A program made the translations under genes and the position numbers. A DNA stretch of 64,000 nucleotides from Psychrobacter sp. JB385 (GTDB lineage Bacteria > Pseudomonadota > Gammaproteobacteria > Pseudomonadales > Moraxellaceae). Below, in pieces: positions 30,873 through 40,170 of the stretch; position 1 is the first letter of the stretch; every line of letters begins with the position of its first letter. The notes beneath the pieces were generated by a model. The model was not told where the DNA came from. It ran no database searches and was given only the letters and a program-made list of their open reading frames with translations. The stretch spans positions 396,927 through 460,926 of the forward strand of contig NZ_FUKN01000001.1 in the NCBI RefSeq assembly GCF_900163785.1. Direction: 5' to 3'.

Positions 30873-32210
30873 ATGTCGACTAATTACACTATCAAGAAAC
30901 TAAGCTCTGCCATTGCTATTACTCTTTTTGCCACTTCATTGACGGCTTGTGGAGGAGGCTCTGACTCTGGTGGTCAGAGTAATAACAACCCTGATAAACC
31001 CCCTGTTAATACCCCTAGTGATAAATGTAAAGAAGTTACCGCTAGCAATTCAGGACAAGCAGATTTGGACAAAGATGGAATCATTGACGACTGTGATCCA
31101 GATATTGATGGTGATGGTGTTGAAAATGAGAAAGATGCAAAACCGCTAGATGCTACTGTTGCTGGTGTCAGCACTCTTTCATATCGAGGTAACGGTTATG
31201 CCTACGTAGATGCAACGGAAAATTTTTACTTCAATGCTAAAAAACAACTTATTGAAAAAGAATACTTGTCTTACAACAACGCTGGAAGGAATAACAGATC
31301 AGAAAAATTTACTTATGATAATAAAGGTCGTTTGATTCGTCTTGAAAGTACTCGTGGTATTGATAAACAAACTGATAGGATTGAAGTATGGGTATACAAC
31401 AAAAAAGATCAGTTGATTGAATATCAGACTAACGATGATGGGGATAGTATATTTGAAGCAGTAACTACTTATCGATATAACTTAAACGGTGATATAGCAC
31501 AAATAACGAAGAGTGATACAAGTGATACAAGCAATTCAAGTTATTTTTATAATTCGACAAGTACATTTATTTATAATAGTTTAAATCAATTAGAGCAAAT
31601 CGAGACTGATGAATATAACAACGGTAGTATAGATAGAATCAGATATATAACTCTCAATGCAAATAATTACATAGCCAAGTCTGATTTATATTATCTAGAA
31701 GGTAATGATGTTACTAACAGCGAAGTCAAAACATTGGATAGGACTTTTGAATACAGCTATGACAACCAAGGTAATGTTCTTAAAGTCGATACAGGAGACG
31801 GAGATTCAATAACTTATACATACAATAGCCAAAACAATATTGTTAGAAAGATCACTAATTCTGGATCGTCTGTTATCGATATTGAAGTCTCTTATAATAA
31901 AGCTGGCTTAGCGACCAGTTCTAAGGAAACATTTAAAGGATTTATAGCTAATGTTCAAAATGTCACTAATATAGCCGAATATAATAATTCTGGTCTTTTA
32001 ACTAAAACTCTAGTAGATGTCAGTCAAAATGGAAATATTAATCAGGAAATCACATATAGTTACCAAGGCCGTGTACCATTCAAATTCAACGTAGCACCAT
32101 TTTTCGATCTTGGGCAGTCCTCTAGCAGAATGCCTACCGCTACCACTATTCTAAATAAAGTAAATATGGGTTACACAGCAGATGCGGTTAAAGATTTTTA
32201 CTATTACTGA
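30873..32210 (+). CDS. lipoprotein with calcium-binding-type and YD-like repeats
   Basis: Predicted outer-membrane or surface lipoprotein: signal peptide with lipobox LTAC (lipidated Cys 26), then a Gly/Ser/Asn-rich tether. Residues about 66-95 contain two Asp-rich calcium-type motifs ([20 protein letters not shown]) like thrombospondin type 3 repeats. From about 110 to 400 runs a beta-rich array of degenerate YD/RHS-like units, such as [36 protein letters not shown] and [11 protein letters not shown]. Length is 445 from the ATG at 30873. The AT content is clearly higher than in tkt, suggesting a different history. No toxin domain follows the repeats, so it is unlike full Rhs toxins. Function unknown; adhesion or cell-surface binding is plausible. 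Confidence 0.72.
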   Translation: MSTNYTIKKLSSAIAITLFATSLTACGGGSDSGGQSNNNPDKPPVNTPSDKCKEVTASNSGQADLDKDGIIDDCDPDIDGDGVENEKDAKPLDATVAGVSTLSYRGNGYAYVDATENFYFNAKKQLIEKEYLSYNNAGRNNRSEKFTYDNKGRLIRLESTRGIDKQTDRIEVWVYNKKDQLIEYQTNDDGDSIFEAVTTYRYNLNGDIAQITKSDTSDTSNSSYFYNSTSTFIYNSLNQLEQIETDEYNNGSIDRIRYITLNANNYIAKSDLYYLEGNDVTNSEVKTLDRTFEYSYDNQGNVLKVDTGDGDSITYTYNSQNNIVRKITNSGSSVIDIEVSYNKAGLATSSKETFKGFIANVQNVTNIAEYNNSGLLTKTLVDVSQNGNINQEITYSYQGRVPFKFNVAPFFDLGQSSSRMPTATTILNKVNMGYTADAVKDFYYY

Positions 32211-32297
32211 TTAAATATTTGAGCTTATTGTGATTATAAAGAATCTAGCTTGGTTTATTTTTTAAACTAAAAATTGTTTGTAAGACAGCACATGTAA

Positions 32298-32331
32298 GAT
32301 AGACTGAACACATTCAGTCTATCTTTTTTTT
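32298..32331 (+). terminator. strong terminator just before the next start codon
   Basis: A perfect 11-pair stem (GATAGACTGAA with TTCAGTCTATC, loop CACA) is followed by eight T ending at 32331. It terminates the lipoprotein gene but also lies only 10 bases before the ATG at 32342. Confidence 0.88.
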
Positions 32332-32341
32332 GGATAAAACT

Positions 32342-33373
32342 ATGAGTGTGGCTCTATATCTCGACTTAGTAAGTTATGAAGGGAAAAGTGTTTATCAAGA
32401 AGTGTTGGTTGCACATATTGAGGATATTAGACGCATAATAAAAGACTGTGAGTCTTTAAAAAAGTATGATGCCAGTTTAACCAAATTATTATCTGTAGAT
32501 GTAGAAGAACCTATAAAGAAGATAGAAGGTAGTCTATTTAAATCTGTACTTACTAAGTTGAGTATTAAAAACAATAATCTTAACTTCGCTTTAATAAAAC
32601 AGTACATAGACGAATGCAATGGGTTTGGCGCTCATGAGGTACTCTCTCCAAATCGATTTGAGAAACTGAGTTTTAAACTATGGGATTTATTTGCTTTAAG
32701 CGTCTGTAATGACCATCTATTGTGGTTATTGAATCAAGGAAAATTGACAGTAGCTGAGTATCGTTCTTTTTTTACAGATATAGGGATGCAAGTGTCATCT
32801 ATAGCCCAACCTTACTATCATCCCTTTTACCATGAAATACATTATGTTGATGACGTAGTAAGAGTAGGTGAGCATGATCAAATAATTATCAAGGAGCAGC
32901 TTTATCCGACTATTATGTTTGGTGAATTACAGTTTTCGAGGGGTGGAGTCAGTGTCTACAATCATCCATGCGTAGATAAATACTTGGCTGAAAAAAGCGA
33001 TATGTATTTCACCAATCATAGAAATAACCGATTATGTCATGACTTGTCTCATGGTTGGGGACATAATTCGCGCTGGCGAACAGACTTTGTCAGAAATTAC
33101 GAGACAGAGAAAGAATGGAAATTCAACGTAGATGGAGAAGTAGATCTTTCAAGTGCTGAAAGCTATAAACAGCATTATCAGCAATATAATGATGAAATAC
33201 CAGTATCGGTACCAGCTGCGAAAGAGTTATTGGTTAATCGGTGTTTTATCCATAAAAATAGTATTCCACAAGAAATACAATCAGACTTATTTCCTTATGA
33301 TTGGCATATAGACATTGCTAAAGATAATTTTAATTATGTGCAATGGAAGAAGAAACATTTATTAGACAGGTAG
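32342..33373 (+). CDS. unrecognised 343-residue protein
   Basis: No known family is recognised. There is no signal peptide or membrane helix. The N-terminal half is helical and Lys/Glu/Asp-rich. The C-terminal half holds a histidine- and tryptophan-rich patch (CHDLSHGWGHNSRWRTDF, about residues 234-251) and PYYHPFYHEIHYVDD (about 156-170), which could bind a metal or nucleotide, but no canonical motif is present. The start ATG is 10 bases after a strong terminator, with only a weak GGAT as ribosome-binding site. Downstream after 64 bases is a 506-residue membrane protein; the two and the NERD gene may form one unit. Confidence 0.62.
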   Translation: MSVALYLDLVSYEGKSVYQEVLVAHIEDIRRIIKDCESLKKYDASLTKLLSVDVEEPIKKIEGSLFKSVLTKLSIKNNNLNFALIKQYIDECNGFGAHEVLSPNRFEKLSFKLWDLFALSVCNDHLLWLLNQGKLTVAEYRSFFTDIGMQVSSIAQPYYHPFYHEIHYVDDVVRVGEHDQIIIKEQLYPTIMFGELQFSRGGVSVYNHPCVDKYLAEKSDMYFTNHRNNRLCHDLSHGWGHNSRWRTDFVRNYETEKEWKFNVDGEVDLSSAESYKQHYQQYNDEIPVSVPAAKELLVNRCFIHKNSIPQEIQSDLFPYDWHIDIAKDNFNYVQWKKKHLLDR

Positions 33374-33437
33374 TCATCGGTAGCTAACTATTAAACGACA
33401 TAAACTAAAATTCAATATTTTCTAAGACGATAAAATC

Positions 33438-34958
33438 ATGACAAGTTGCACGACTTCTATTAACTCGCAAAAGGCATTCCTTACGTCTAATCAACCGACT
33501 ATTGAGACAGTAAGCGTGCTCTTAACGTTAGATGATTTTTTCTCCGATAGGTCAGAACAGGTGAATCCTGATAAGTTAGATGATTTGACCAGACATCAGG
33601 ACTTTATATATGAAAGAGAGCTTCGTAACTGTAACCTTGATTATTCGCTAAATAGTCTCAAGCGAATTGATGAGTGGTTGCTAACGGTTAAAAAAAGACT
33701 GCCTGACTTTACAGAACATCGAATTTTCTCTTCAGAATATCCCCTAAATAATAACTCAATTATTGAGATATTGAGCTATTATTTAGGGGAGGTCATTGGA
33801 CGAGCTCGTAGAGAAGCCCCAGTTTGGTACTCTGATGCAAGCGATCATTTTATAGGGGATCAGGCCGCACTGGCTGAAAACATGTTTGTCGAGTTTGATA
33901 GTGATATCCAAGATTTGTGTGATTTTTTCGTTCCTAAGCAAGTGATTTACCAAGCATTGATAATAGCTAGTGATGATGGGGTATTACAAGACCAAACAAT
34001 TTGGCAAAGTGTGCTGGAGCTAGTTCCATCTACTATATTAAGCAATACAGATTTCAATCAGCCTTTGCCACCCGTACCCACTATGGAGTTGAAGTTTGAC
34101 AGGGAGGTTGAATTTGCTAATTTAGATCGAGCGGATTTAGTTTACTTACAGATGATGCCTCCAAAATGGATGAAAGACGACGTCTTGTATGAACAAATGA
34201 ATCAATTGGCTAAGCTATATAAAACAGGCAAAGTGGTATGGGCTCATGTCGTCCAAGCAAATAAAATGCTATGGTCTTTTGATCAGGCATATTCTTGTCC
34301 TGCTGAAGTGTTATACGATCCAACAGGGCGAACACCAGTTTATTATCTAGCAGAAATTGCACATAAACTTTATACTTTTAAAAATACTATTCCTGATACG
34401 GATGATATAGAAATATCAAAGTATGCCGAGCACATAACTGACGAGCATACTAGAATGCTTGGTTTTGACATCCCTAATACCATCACGCTTTTACCACTAA
34501 AGTCTACCAGTATATTCGTTTGGCGATTACATTTACCCAATGGTATTTTACAAAGCTCATTCCCTATTTTAATCAGTGATGAAACAGCTGAGGTTACTGT
34601 ACTTCCTGCCAAGTTTTGGGAGCAAGCTTATTACGATCAATGGATTCAAGACAGTTATTTCGAAGAAGATATGTATTATGGCGTACGAAAACTTTATGAG
34701 AGTGACAATCCTTGGAAAAAATATGAGAAGCACGTTCGACCACAAGTGACTGAGCTTATTGATGACATTCCAAGCTTAGCTAATGAAGTCACCTTTAGCA
34801 GCTATAAGCCTACTTCAACCGATATGGACTTCGTTACAGAATCGATTCAACAGAATTTTGCAGAAGCAAAACAAGAAAGTACAAGCTTCATGAAAATTGT
34901 CATTGGCGTAATCATATTTATAAATATCTTATATGGACTTAAATCTTTTGTTGAGTAG
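33438..34958 (+). CDS. unrecognised 506-residue protein with C-terminal membrane helix
   Basis: No family is recognised. Most of the chain is soluble and acidic, with repeated Trp/Tyr-containing segments (VWYSDASDH, PPKWMKDDVLYEQMN, VVWAHVVQANK). A hydrophobic helix (about 484-502, FMKIVIGVIIFINILYGL) ends the protein, so it is a tail-anchored cytoplasmic domain. Its end overlaps the start of the NERD gene by 26 bases, which argues for translational coupling and a shared function. AT-rich like its neighbours. Confidence 0.65.
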   Translation: MTSCTTSINSQKAFLTSNQPTIETVSVLLTLDDFFSDRSEQVNPDKLDDLTRHQDFIYERELRNCNLDYSLNSLKRIDEWLLTVKKRLPDFTEHRIFSSEYPLNNNSIIEILSYYLGEVIGRARREAPVWYSDASDHFIGDQAALAENMFVEFDSDIQDLCDFFVPKQVIYQALIIASDDGVLQDQTIWQSVLELVPSTILSNTDFNQPLPPVPTMELKFDREVEFANLDRADLVYLQMMPPKWMKDDVLYEQMNQLAKLYKTGKVVWAHVVQANKMLWSFDQAYSCPAEVLYDPTGRTPVYYLAEIAHKLYTFKNTIPDTDDIEISKYAEHITDEHTRMLGFDIPNTITLLPLKSTSIFVWRLHLPNGILQSSFPILISDETAEVTVLPAKFWEQAYYDQWIQDSYFEEDMYYGVRKLYESDNPWKKYEKHVRPQVTELIDDIPSLANEVTFSSYKPTSTDMDFVTESIQQNFAEAKQESTSFMKIVIGVIIFINILYGLKSFVE

Positions 34959-36002
34959 ATGTCAACCTAGTGAGACATTATTTGAGAAATTCACTATATC
35001 CCTAAAATCCACTTTTAAAGGTTTCCTAGGCGAGACCGTCATCAATGTTGCCATGTGGCTAAAGCTTGAAAAAGATGTTTACCACCGATTAAACGGTATT
35101 ACCTTGCCATTAGCCAATGGTGGTAGTACGCAAATCGATCACGTCATCGTTTCCGTATACGGCATCTTTGTCATCGAAACCAAAAACTATAAAGGCTGGA
35201 TATATGGTAGCGAAAACCAAAGACAGTGGACGCAATCATTCCCAAATGGAAGCAAGTTCAAATTCCAAAATCCGCTACGCCAAAACTACTTGCATATTAA
35301 GACGCTTGCAGATTTATTAGGATTGGAGCTGAGCTATTTTCATTCGATGATTGGATTTATCGGTGAGTGCGAGCTAAAAACCCGCGATGAGTTGCCTGAA
35401 CACGTATTGACCAGTGGCATGGTCTCTTATGTAAAGAAAAAACAAGATAAGCTACTCACTGAAGACGAGGTCGCATCCATTGTCGAGCAGATTGAAAGTA
35501 ATAGATTTAGTAAATCGTGGCGCACCAATCGGCAGCACAAAGCTTATCTAAAAGATAAGCATAGCAACCCAAGCAAGAATGCTGATAATCCTACACCTGA
35601 GCCTATAGTAAAAGAAACTGTTGATAGAACTATCCTAAAAAGTAGAGAAGTGCAGCGCTGGTCTGGTCTGGTCAGACTGAGATTGAATCTAGCGAGTTAC
35701 CGACTGATAGTCTGAATACTCAGCAGACAATCACCCCACATACCAGTATGTCGCATGATATTGCAGATAAACTATTTCTCACACCATTTGAGATTGTAGA
35801 ATTTGAGCCACAGATGGAAGTATCTACAATACTCGAGGTTTCAGATAATACAGCTGATCTGGTCCAAATACCAACTTGTCCGAAATGTAGAGGCGAGATG
35901 ATTAAGCGGGTAGCCAAAACAGGTGCGCGTCAAGGCCAGTCCTTTTATGGGTGTACGCAGTTTCCTAGATGTCGCGGTGTGGTGAATGTTATTGCGCTGT
36001 GA
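34933..36002 (+). pseudogene. NERD-domain nuclease with C-terminal topoisomerase-type zinc finger, frameshifted
   Basis: The first part (from 34933) encodes a NERD domain, a member of the PD-(D/E)XK nuclease group: GE at residues 33-34, D69 in QIDHV, and E82-x-K84 in VIETKNYKG. This frame ends at 35715. A second frame (open from 35646, zinc finger at about 35874-35982) encodes a four-cysteine topoisomerase-type finger (CPKC, then C and C in GCTQFPRCRG). The two parts belong together in many NERD proteins. The break lies at three tandem copies of CTGGT (35658-35672). Removing one copy joins the frames exactly and gives a 354-residue protein through a Ser/Thr/Glu linker. Whether this is a fixed mutation or phase variation is not known. 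Confidence 0.82.
35658..35672 (+). repeat. CTGGT x3 tandem repeat at the NERD frameshift
   Basis: Three perfect 5-base units. A change of one unit shifts frame by 5 bases (equivalent to one or two bases). Two units would make an intact gene; three units give the current broken state. Confidence 0.9.
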
Positions 36003-36046
36003 ACAGGCTACTATTTACAGATCTATCATCTAATCAATAGAAAACA

Positions 36047-37003
36047 TCAAGCAAACCCACTCAACCGAGTAGAACAATCAATCAACCAATCTGCCACCGC
36101 TCTGACTCTTGCCGAGCGTCTTACGTCTGGGTGCATGACCAAATAGAGGGGATACGATTGAGCCAGTGGAATAGGGGAGTGTGTATCTAACTGCTCAGGT
36201 TGTAATGTCTCAGCCGCCGCGTAATTGTCCACTGAGGAATGAGTTTCCAAGTCGGTTAAGGTCGATCTGTTAATAGGATCAACCGCTACCAGTTCTGTGT
36301 GTTGACAAGCTAAAAAGTCAGGTAATAGCGCAAATCCTATTTTTTGACGCGCCGCGTGACACGCCATATATAAGTCATTGGTACTAAACGCAATCGTATA
36401 GTCTTGCTGCTGCATAAACGCTTGCGACCAAGCCAGCACTCTGGCGTTGGCTTGAAACTCTATGAGTTGCCATTGCTCAGATTCGGTGTCTTTGAGGTAT
36501 TTATCATGGGCATAAAATCGATAAGTCGATGAACCCAATGTGCGAATAACCAAGTCCTCTTGGGTGGGACGGCGTGTGCGTATGGCGATATCAGCTTCTC
36601 GTTGATGTAAATTGCTCATACTGACATCGCCGCTCAAAGCCAATACGATATCTGGGAAGCGCTGGCGAAAGTCAGCTAAAGCAGGCATGAGCACCTCATT
36701 TGCCCATACAGGCGGTGCGGATACCACGACTTTGCCTTGTAGAGCGTTCTGATCAATCGCCATTCTTTGAAAAGTGACCATCTCTTTTTTGACTTCTAAA
36801 GCTTGATGGTAGAGCCGCTCGCCCTCGATAGTTATCACGTAGCGTTTGCCCAGCCGATCAAAGAGGTTGACGTCCAATGTTTTCTCAAGATGGTCAATAC
36901 GCCGAGCCACCGTACTGTGCTGCACATTCATTGCTTCAGCACACGCGGTCAATGTTTGTTTTTCTACCAAGCAAACAAAGTAAGCCAAATCGTCCCAGTA
37001 CAT
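36047..37003 (-). CDS. LysR-type transcriptional regulator
   Basis: 318-residue LysR regulator. N-terminal winged helix-turn-helix (about 5-62) with QTLTACAEAMNVQHSTVARR, where His-Ser replaces the common Gln-Pro near the recognition helix, and a C-terminal substrate-binding domain. A Pro/Asp/Thr-rich insert (about 250-285) lengthens the C-terminal domain. It is convergent with the broken NERD gene and divergent from an NTF2-like gene 454 bases away. Its target is unknown; that gene is the nearest candidate. The start ATG gives MYWDDLAYFVCLVE, a typical start for this subgroup. Confidence 0.9.
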   Translation of the reverse strand: MYWDDLAYFVCLVEKQTLTACAEAMNVQHSTVARRIDHLEKTLDVNLFDRLGKRYVITIEGERLYHQALEVKKEMVTFQRMAIDQNALQGKVVVSAPPVWANEVLMPALADFRQRFPDIVLALSGDVSMSNLHQREADIAIRTRRPTQEDLVIRTLGSSTYRFYAHDKYLKDTESEQWQLIEFQANARVLAWSQAFMQQQDYTIAFSTNDLYMACHAARQKIGFALLPDFLACQHTELVAVDPINRSTLTDLETHSSVDNYAAAETLQPEQLDTHSPIPLAQSYPLYLVMHPDVRRSARVRAVADWLIDCSTRLSGFA

Positions 37004-37069
37004 AGTTACTCTCTTATTTTAATATTGTTAACATGACATAAAGTTGATAAAAGTGCTAATGGAGGCGAT

Positions 37070-37132
37070 TGGTAAGTATTTTTTTGCTTGCTGTTCGCAT
37101 AGCGTGACAGAGGCGGCAAAAAACACTTACCA
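37070..37132 (+). repeat. short interspersed repeat, copy 1
   Basis: 63 bases with complementary ends (TGGTAAGT at the left, ACTTACCA at the right) and the shared core TTGCTTGCTGT ... GACAGAGGC. The first copy of a family with related copies at 37352, 37964 (inverted) and 47010. Confidence 0.7.
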
Positions 37133-37351
37133 GTCAGTGTCAGACAGGTTTTACAATAGTCTCTTATATTATCAAATTATGTTGTGCATATTTGCACAGT
37201 CGATGTGTGAGCGTCGTCTGTTTATCTACCATATCTTTCATTAGACTGTATATAACTCGTTGGCAACCTTGAAAGTGCCACGATTTATGCAATTCATAAT
37301 ATAGTCAGTCCTACATAAAAGAGGATCACCTATTATCACGCACTACTAAAA

Positions 37352-37403
37352 CAAATTTTTCTTGCTTGCTGTGCCTTTGCAGACAGCGGCGACGTAAAAT
37401 TTA
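37352..37403 (+). repeat. short interspersed repeat, copy 2
   Basis: Shares the core CTTGCTTGCTGTGCCT ... GCAGACAGCGGC with copy 4 and has complementary T-rich and A-rich ends (AAATTTTT / AAAATTT). Confidence 0.7.
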
Positions 37404-37456
37404 TCTCAGTAGCGCTGTATTGATTTTATAGGGGATCAACTATAGCGAGAAAATAT

Positions 37457-37876
37457 ATGCAAACAAAATCAAATACCCAAACGCTTGATCAATTTGTCAC
37501 TCATGTCTTCACAGGGGAATATGAGCAAGCCATGGCGCTGTGTGACTCAGACGTAAAATTTGTGGTCTTTCGAGAAGAGACCGACAGCCAAGTGCCGATT
37601 TATGGAACGCATACTGGTCGAGCAGAAGGTACTGAGTTCTTTAAAAATCTGGCGCAACTGTTCGAATTTGGCAGTTTTGAGATGGAAGATTCTATCGCAA
37701 GCGATGATTACATTGTTAGGTTTGGCGAATTGGCTCACACAGTCAAACGTACTGGCGACGTGTTTAACAGTCTTTGGACGATGATTGTACGCTTCAATGA
37801 GGCAGGTAAGATTTGCTTATATCGTATGCATGAAGACACCGCTGCGCTGGAAGCGGCGATGCACGTTGTAAGATAA
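37457..37876 (+). CDS. nuclear transport factor 2 (SnoaL-like) family protein
   Basis: 139-residue cytoplasmic protein with the NTF2/SnoaL cone fold pattern: helical start (TLDQFVTHVFTGEYEQAMALCDSD split by the turn), then curved beta-strands (VKFVVFREET, IYGTHTGRAEGTEFF, WTMIVRFNEAGKICLYRMHED). Such proteins bind small molecules or act as isomerases; the pocket here is not assignable. It is a single gene. Copies 1 and 2 of the short repeat lie upstream and an inverted copy (3) lies downstream, so the gene sits inside a repeat-flanked segment of about 950 bases. Confidence 0.75.
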   Translation: MQTKSNTQTLDQFVTHVFTGEYEQAMALCDSDVKFVVFREETDSQVPIYGTHTGRAEGTEFFKNLAQLFEFGSFEMEDSIASDDYIVRFGELAHTVKRTGDVFNSLWTMIVRFNEAGKICLYRMHEDTAALEAAMHVVR

Positions 37877-37963
37877 AGGCTTTTATAAATGAAAAAAGAG
37901 TATATAAAAAGGTGGGTTGAAGCCACTATAGTCAGATCAATATAAAAAAATATAGCGTGACTA

Positions 37964-38022
37964 GGATAAGTTTTTCGTCGCCTCTGTCAGCGCAGACACA
38001 GCAAGCAAGAAAAACTTTTACC
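37964..38022 (-). repeat. short interspersed repeat, copy 3 (inverted)
   Basis: On the minus strand this reads TTTTTCTTGCTTGCTGTGTC ... GACAGAGGCGAC, the same core as copies 2 and 4 but in opposite orientation to copies 1 and 2. Confidence 0.7.
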
Positions 38023-38076
38023 AGTTACGTATTATAATGTCACGTAGTCGTTTTATTGAGTATCGATTATATAAAA

Positions 38077-38106
38077 CAAAAACCGCCATCATGGCGGTTT
38101 TTTTAT
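38077..38106 (-). terminator. terminator after dppF
   Basis: AACCGCCAT / ATGGCGGTT stem with a one-base spacer, A run on one side and seven T on the other. It lies 22 bases beyond the dppF stop on the minus strand and could act in both directions. Confidence 0.8.
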
Positions 38107-38127
38107 CTATTAAACGATTAAAAAATT

Positions 38128-39099
38128 TTAACCATGTATCTCTTCTAAACGCAAACAAGCCACCAGTCGCCCGTCCCATTCTCGAAGCTGTGGCTCTACT
38201 TCGCTGCATTGCGGTTTTGCATAAGGGCAGCGCTTATGTAAGGCGCAACCACTTGGCGGGTTCAATGGGCTTGGCAGCTCACCTTGCAGTGTCAGATCTT
38301 TTTTCTGACCATTTACTGTGGGAGCCGCTGCTAATAATGCCATCGTATAAGGGTGTTTTGGCGCATTGTAAATGGCTTCTTTTGGCCCATGTTCGACCGC
38401 TTGCCCTAAGTACATCACCATCACATCGTCTGCCACATGGCGTACGACGGATAAGTTGTGTGAGATAAAGACATACGCTGTATGGTACTCGTCCTGCAAG
38501 TCCATAAATAGATTCAATACTTGCGCTTGAATGGACACATCGAGCGCGGAGGTCGGTTCATCAGCGACGACAATTTTTGGATTAAGCATCATGGCGCGAG
38601 CGAGGGCAATCCGCTGGCGCTGACCACCCGAAAACATGTGCGGATAGCGTCCAGCATGCTCAGGACGTAAACCCACATTTCTCATCATCTCATTGATTTT
38701 GTCGCGCTTATCTTCTTTTGACAGCTTGGTATGAATATCCAACGGCTCTGTCAATTGATAGCCAATCGTATGGCGCGGATTCAAGCTACCATAAGGGTTT
38801 TGAAAGACCATTTGAATCTCAGTACGCAAATCTTTTAGCGCTTTTCTGCTATAGCCTGTCGTCCCTTCATCGTTGATAAACAGCTCACCATCACTTGGTT
38901 GTTCGATGAGCGTTAGCTGGCGGGCAAGCGTCGATTTGCCGCAGCCTGATTCACCAACGACCGCCAGTGTTTTGCCAGCGCGTAGCTCAAATGAGATACC
39001 GTTTAAGGCTTTGACATACGCTTTTGCTTTGCCCAAACCTTGAGATACAGGATAGTGCTTGCGTAGATTGTCTGCTTTTAAGACCACTTTATCACTCAT
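38128..39099 (-). CDS. dppF: dipeptide ABC transporter ATPase DppF
   Basis: ATPase of a dipeptide importer. Walker [10 protein letters not shown], signature FSGGQRQR, Walker B IVVADEP and the switch His (ISHNLSV) are all present. The C-terminal oligopeptide-transporter tail has the spaced cysteines CALHKRCPY and KPQC that bind a [4Fe-4S] cluster in related DppD/DppF proteins. Length is 323. The ATG overlaps the dppD stop by four bases (ATGA), so the two are translationally coupled. Last gene of dppABCDF. Confidence 0.93.
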   Translation of the reverse strand: MSDKVVLKADNLRKHYPVSQGLGKAKAYVKALNGISFELRAGKTLAVVGESGCGKSTLARQLTLIEQPSDGELFINDEGTTGYSRKALKDLRTEIQMVFQNPYGSLNPRHTIGYQLTEPLDIHTKLSKEDKRDKINEMMRNVGLRPEHAGRYPHMFSGGQRQRIALARAMMLNPKIVVADEPTSALDVSIQAQVLNLFMDLQDEYHTAYVFISHNLSVVRHVADDVMVMYLGQAVEHGPKEAIYNAPKHPYTMALLAAAPTVNGQKKDLTLQGELPSPLNPPSGCALHKRCPYAKPQCSEVEPQLREWDGRLVACLRLEEIHG

Positions 39100-40169
39100 G
39101 CTTGGGACTCCAAATTAGCAGGGTCAAAGGGAGAGGTACCAGCAGATATGCTTGGTAAATCAGTATGAATACAGCGCACCTTGCCATTTGGCGTGTCTAA
39201 AATTGGTGGTGGCACATCACACGCAGGCTCTTTGTAGGGGCAGCGCGGAGACAGCAAACAACCCGTTGGACGATCATATTGGCTTGGTACCACCCCTGGT
39301 AAGCTATGTAATCTGTCTTGACCGATAGCCAGTTCAGGGATGGCTTGTAGCAATGCTTCGGTATAAGGATGGGCAGGGTGTTGGAAGATTTCGGGCACCG
39401 TACTGGTTTCAACCACTTGTCCGGCATACATGACCGCAACATCACGCGAGTTTTGCGCGACGAGGCCCAAATCGTGGGTGATTAGTACCATCGCCATTTG
39501 TTTTTCGCGTTGCAATCGACCAAGCAAGTCCATGATTTGCGCTTGCACGGTGACATCGAGCGCGGTAGTCGGCTCATCGGCGATAAGCAGCTTAGGCTCG
39601 CAAGCAAGCGCCATCGCAATCATAACGCGCTGGCTCATACCGCCTGAGAGTTGATGCGGATAGACCTTGAGTCGGTTTTTGGCATCGGGCATCTCAACCA
39701 ATTCTAGCAGCTCTAATATGCGTGTTTGTACTGCCGAGCCTCGTAAACCAAGGTGCTTACGTAGGACTTCGCCCAGCTGCATCTCAACCGTAAAGCTTGG
39801 ATTGAGGCACGACATGGCGTTTTGAAAGATCATCGAGATGTCTTTACCAATAATGCCGCGGCGCTCTTTTGGGGCCATAGCGAGCATGTCCTTATTATCG
39901 AACATCACGCGTTTGGCACGGACATTGGCATAAGGTGGCAACAGTCCCATCAACGCCATCATGGTGACGGATTTGCCTGAGCCAGATTCACCTACTATCG
40001 CGATGACCTCGCCTTGAGTGATGGATAAAGAGACATCATCTACCGCGCGAAAAGCACGCGACCCTTCACCAAAAGTGACCGAAAGATTTTCGATATCTAG
40101 TAATAATGGCGCCTCTTTTACTAACGATCCGTTCATAGAAGTATTGGTATGGTTTAAAGGTTCAGTCAT
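39096..40169 (-). CDS. dppD: dipeptide ABC transporter ATPase DppD
   Basis: Second ATPase of the importer, paired with DppF. Walker [10 protein letters not shown], signature LSGGMSQR, Walker B LLIADEP, and the switch His in ITHDLG. Near the C-terminus [14 protein letters not shown] supplies the cluster cysteines. Length is 357, about 30 longer than E. coli DppD because of a polar N-terminal extension and a C-terminal tail. It starts one base from the dppC stop. Confidence 0.92.
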   Translation of the reverse strand: MTEPLNHTNTSMNGSLVKEAPLLLDIENLSVTFGEGSRAFRAVDDVSLSITQGEVIAIVGESGSGKSVTMMALMGLLPPYANVRAKRVMFDNKDMLAMAPKERRGIIGKDISMIFQNAMSCLNPSFTVEMQLGEVLRKHLGLRGSAVQTRILELLELVEMPDAKNRLKVYPHQLSGGMSQRVMIAMALACEPKLLIADEPTTALDVTVQAQIMDLLGRLQREKQMAMVLITHDLGLVAQNSRDVAVMYAGQVVETSTVPEIFQHPAHPYTEALLQAIPELAIGQDRLHSLPGVVPSQYDRPTGCLLSPRCPYKEPACDVPPPILDTPNGKVRCIHTDLPSISAGTSPFDPANLESQA

Positions 40170-40170
40170 T

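Larger units (their letters stand above)
37004..37456. other. intergenic region with two copies of a short repeat
   Basis: 453 bases between a LysR gene and an NTF2-like gene. It contains two copies of the short interspersed repeat (37070-37132 and 37352-37403, separate entries) and otherwise AT-rich sequence. Small ORFs such as 37044-37244 have no supporting features. Confidence 0.5.

Noticed and set aside
37044..37244. 66-codon ORF over a repeat copy
   Set aside because: It runs through the short interspersed repeat and has no protein-like features.
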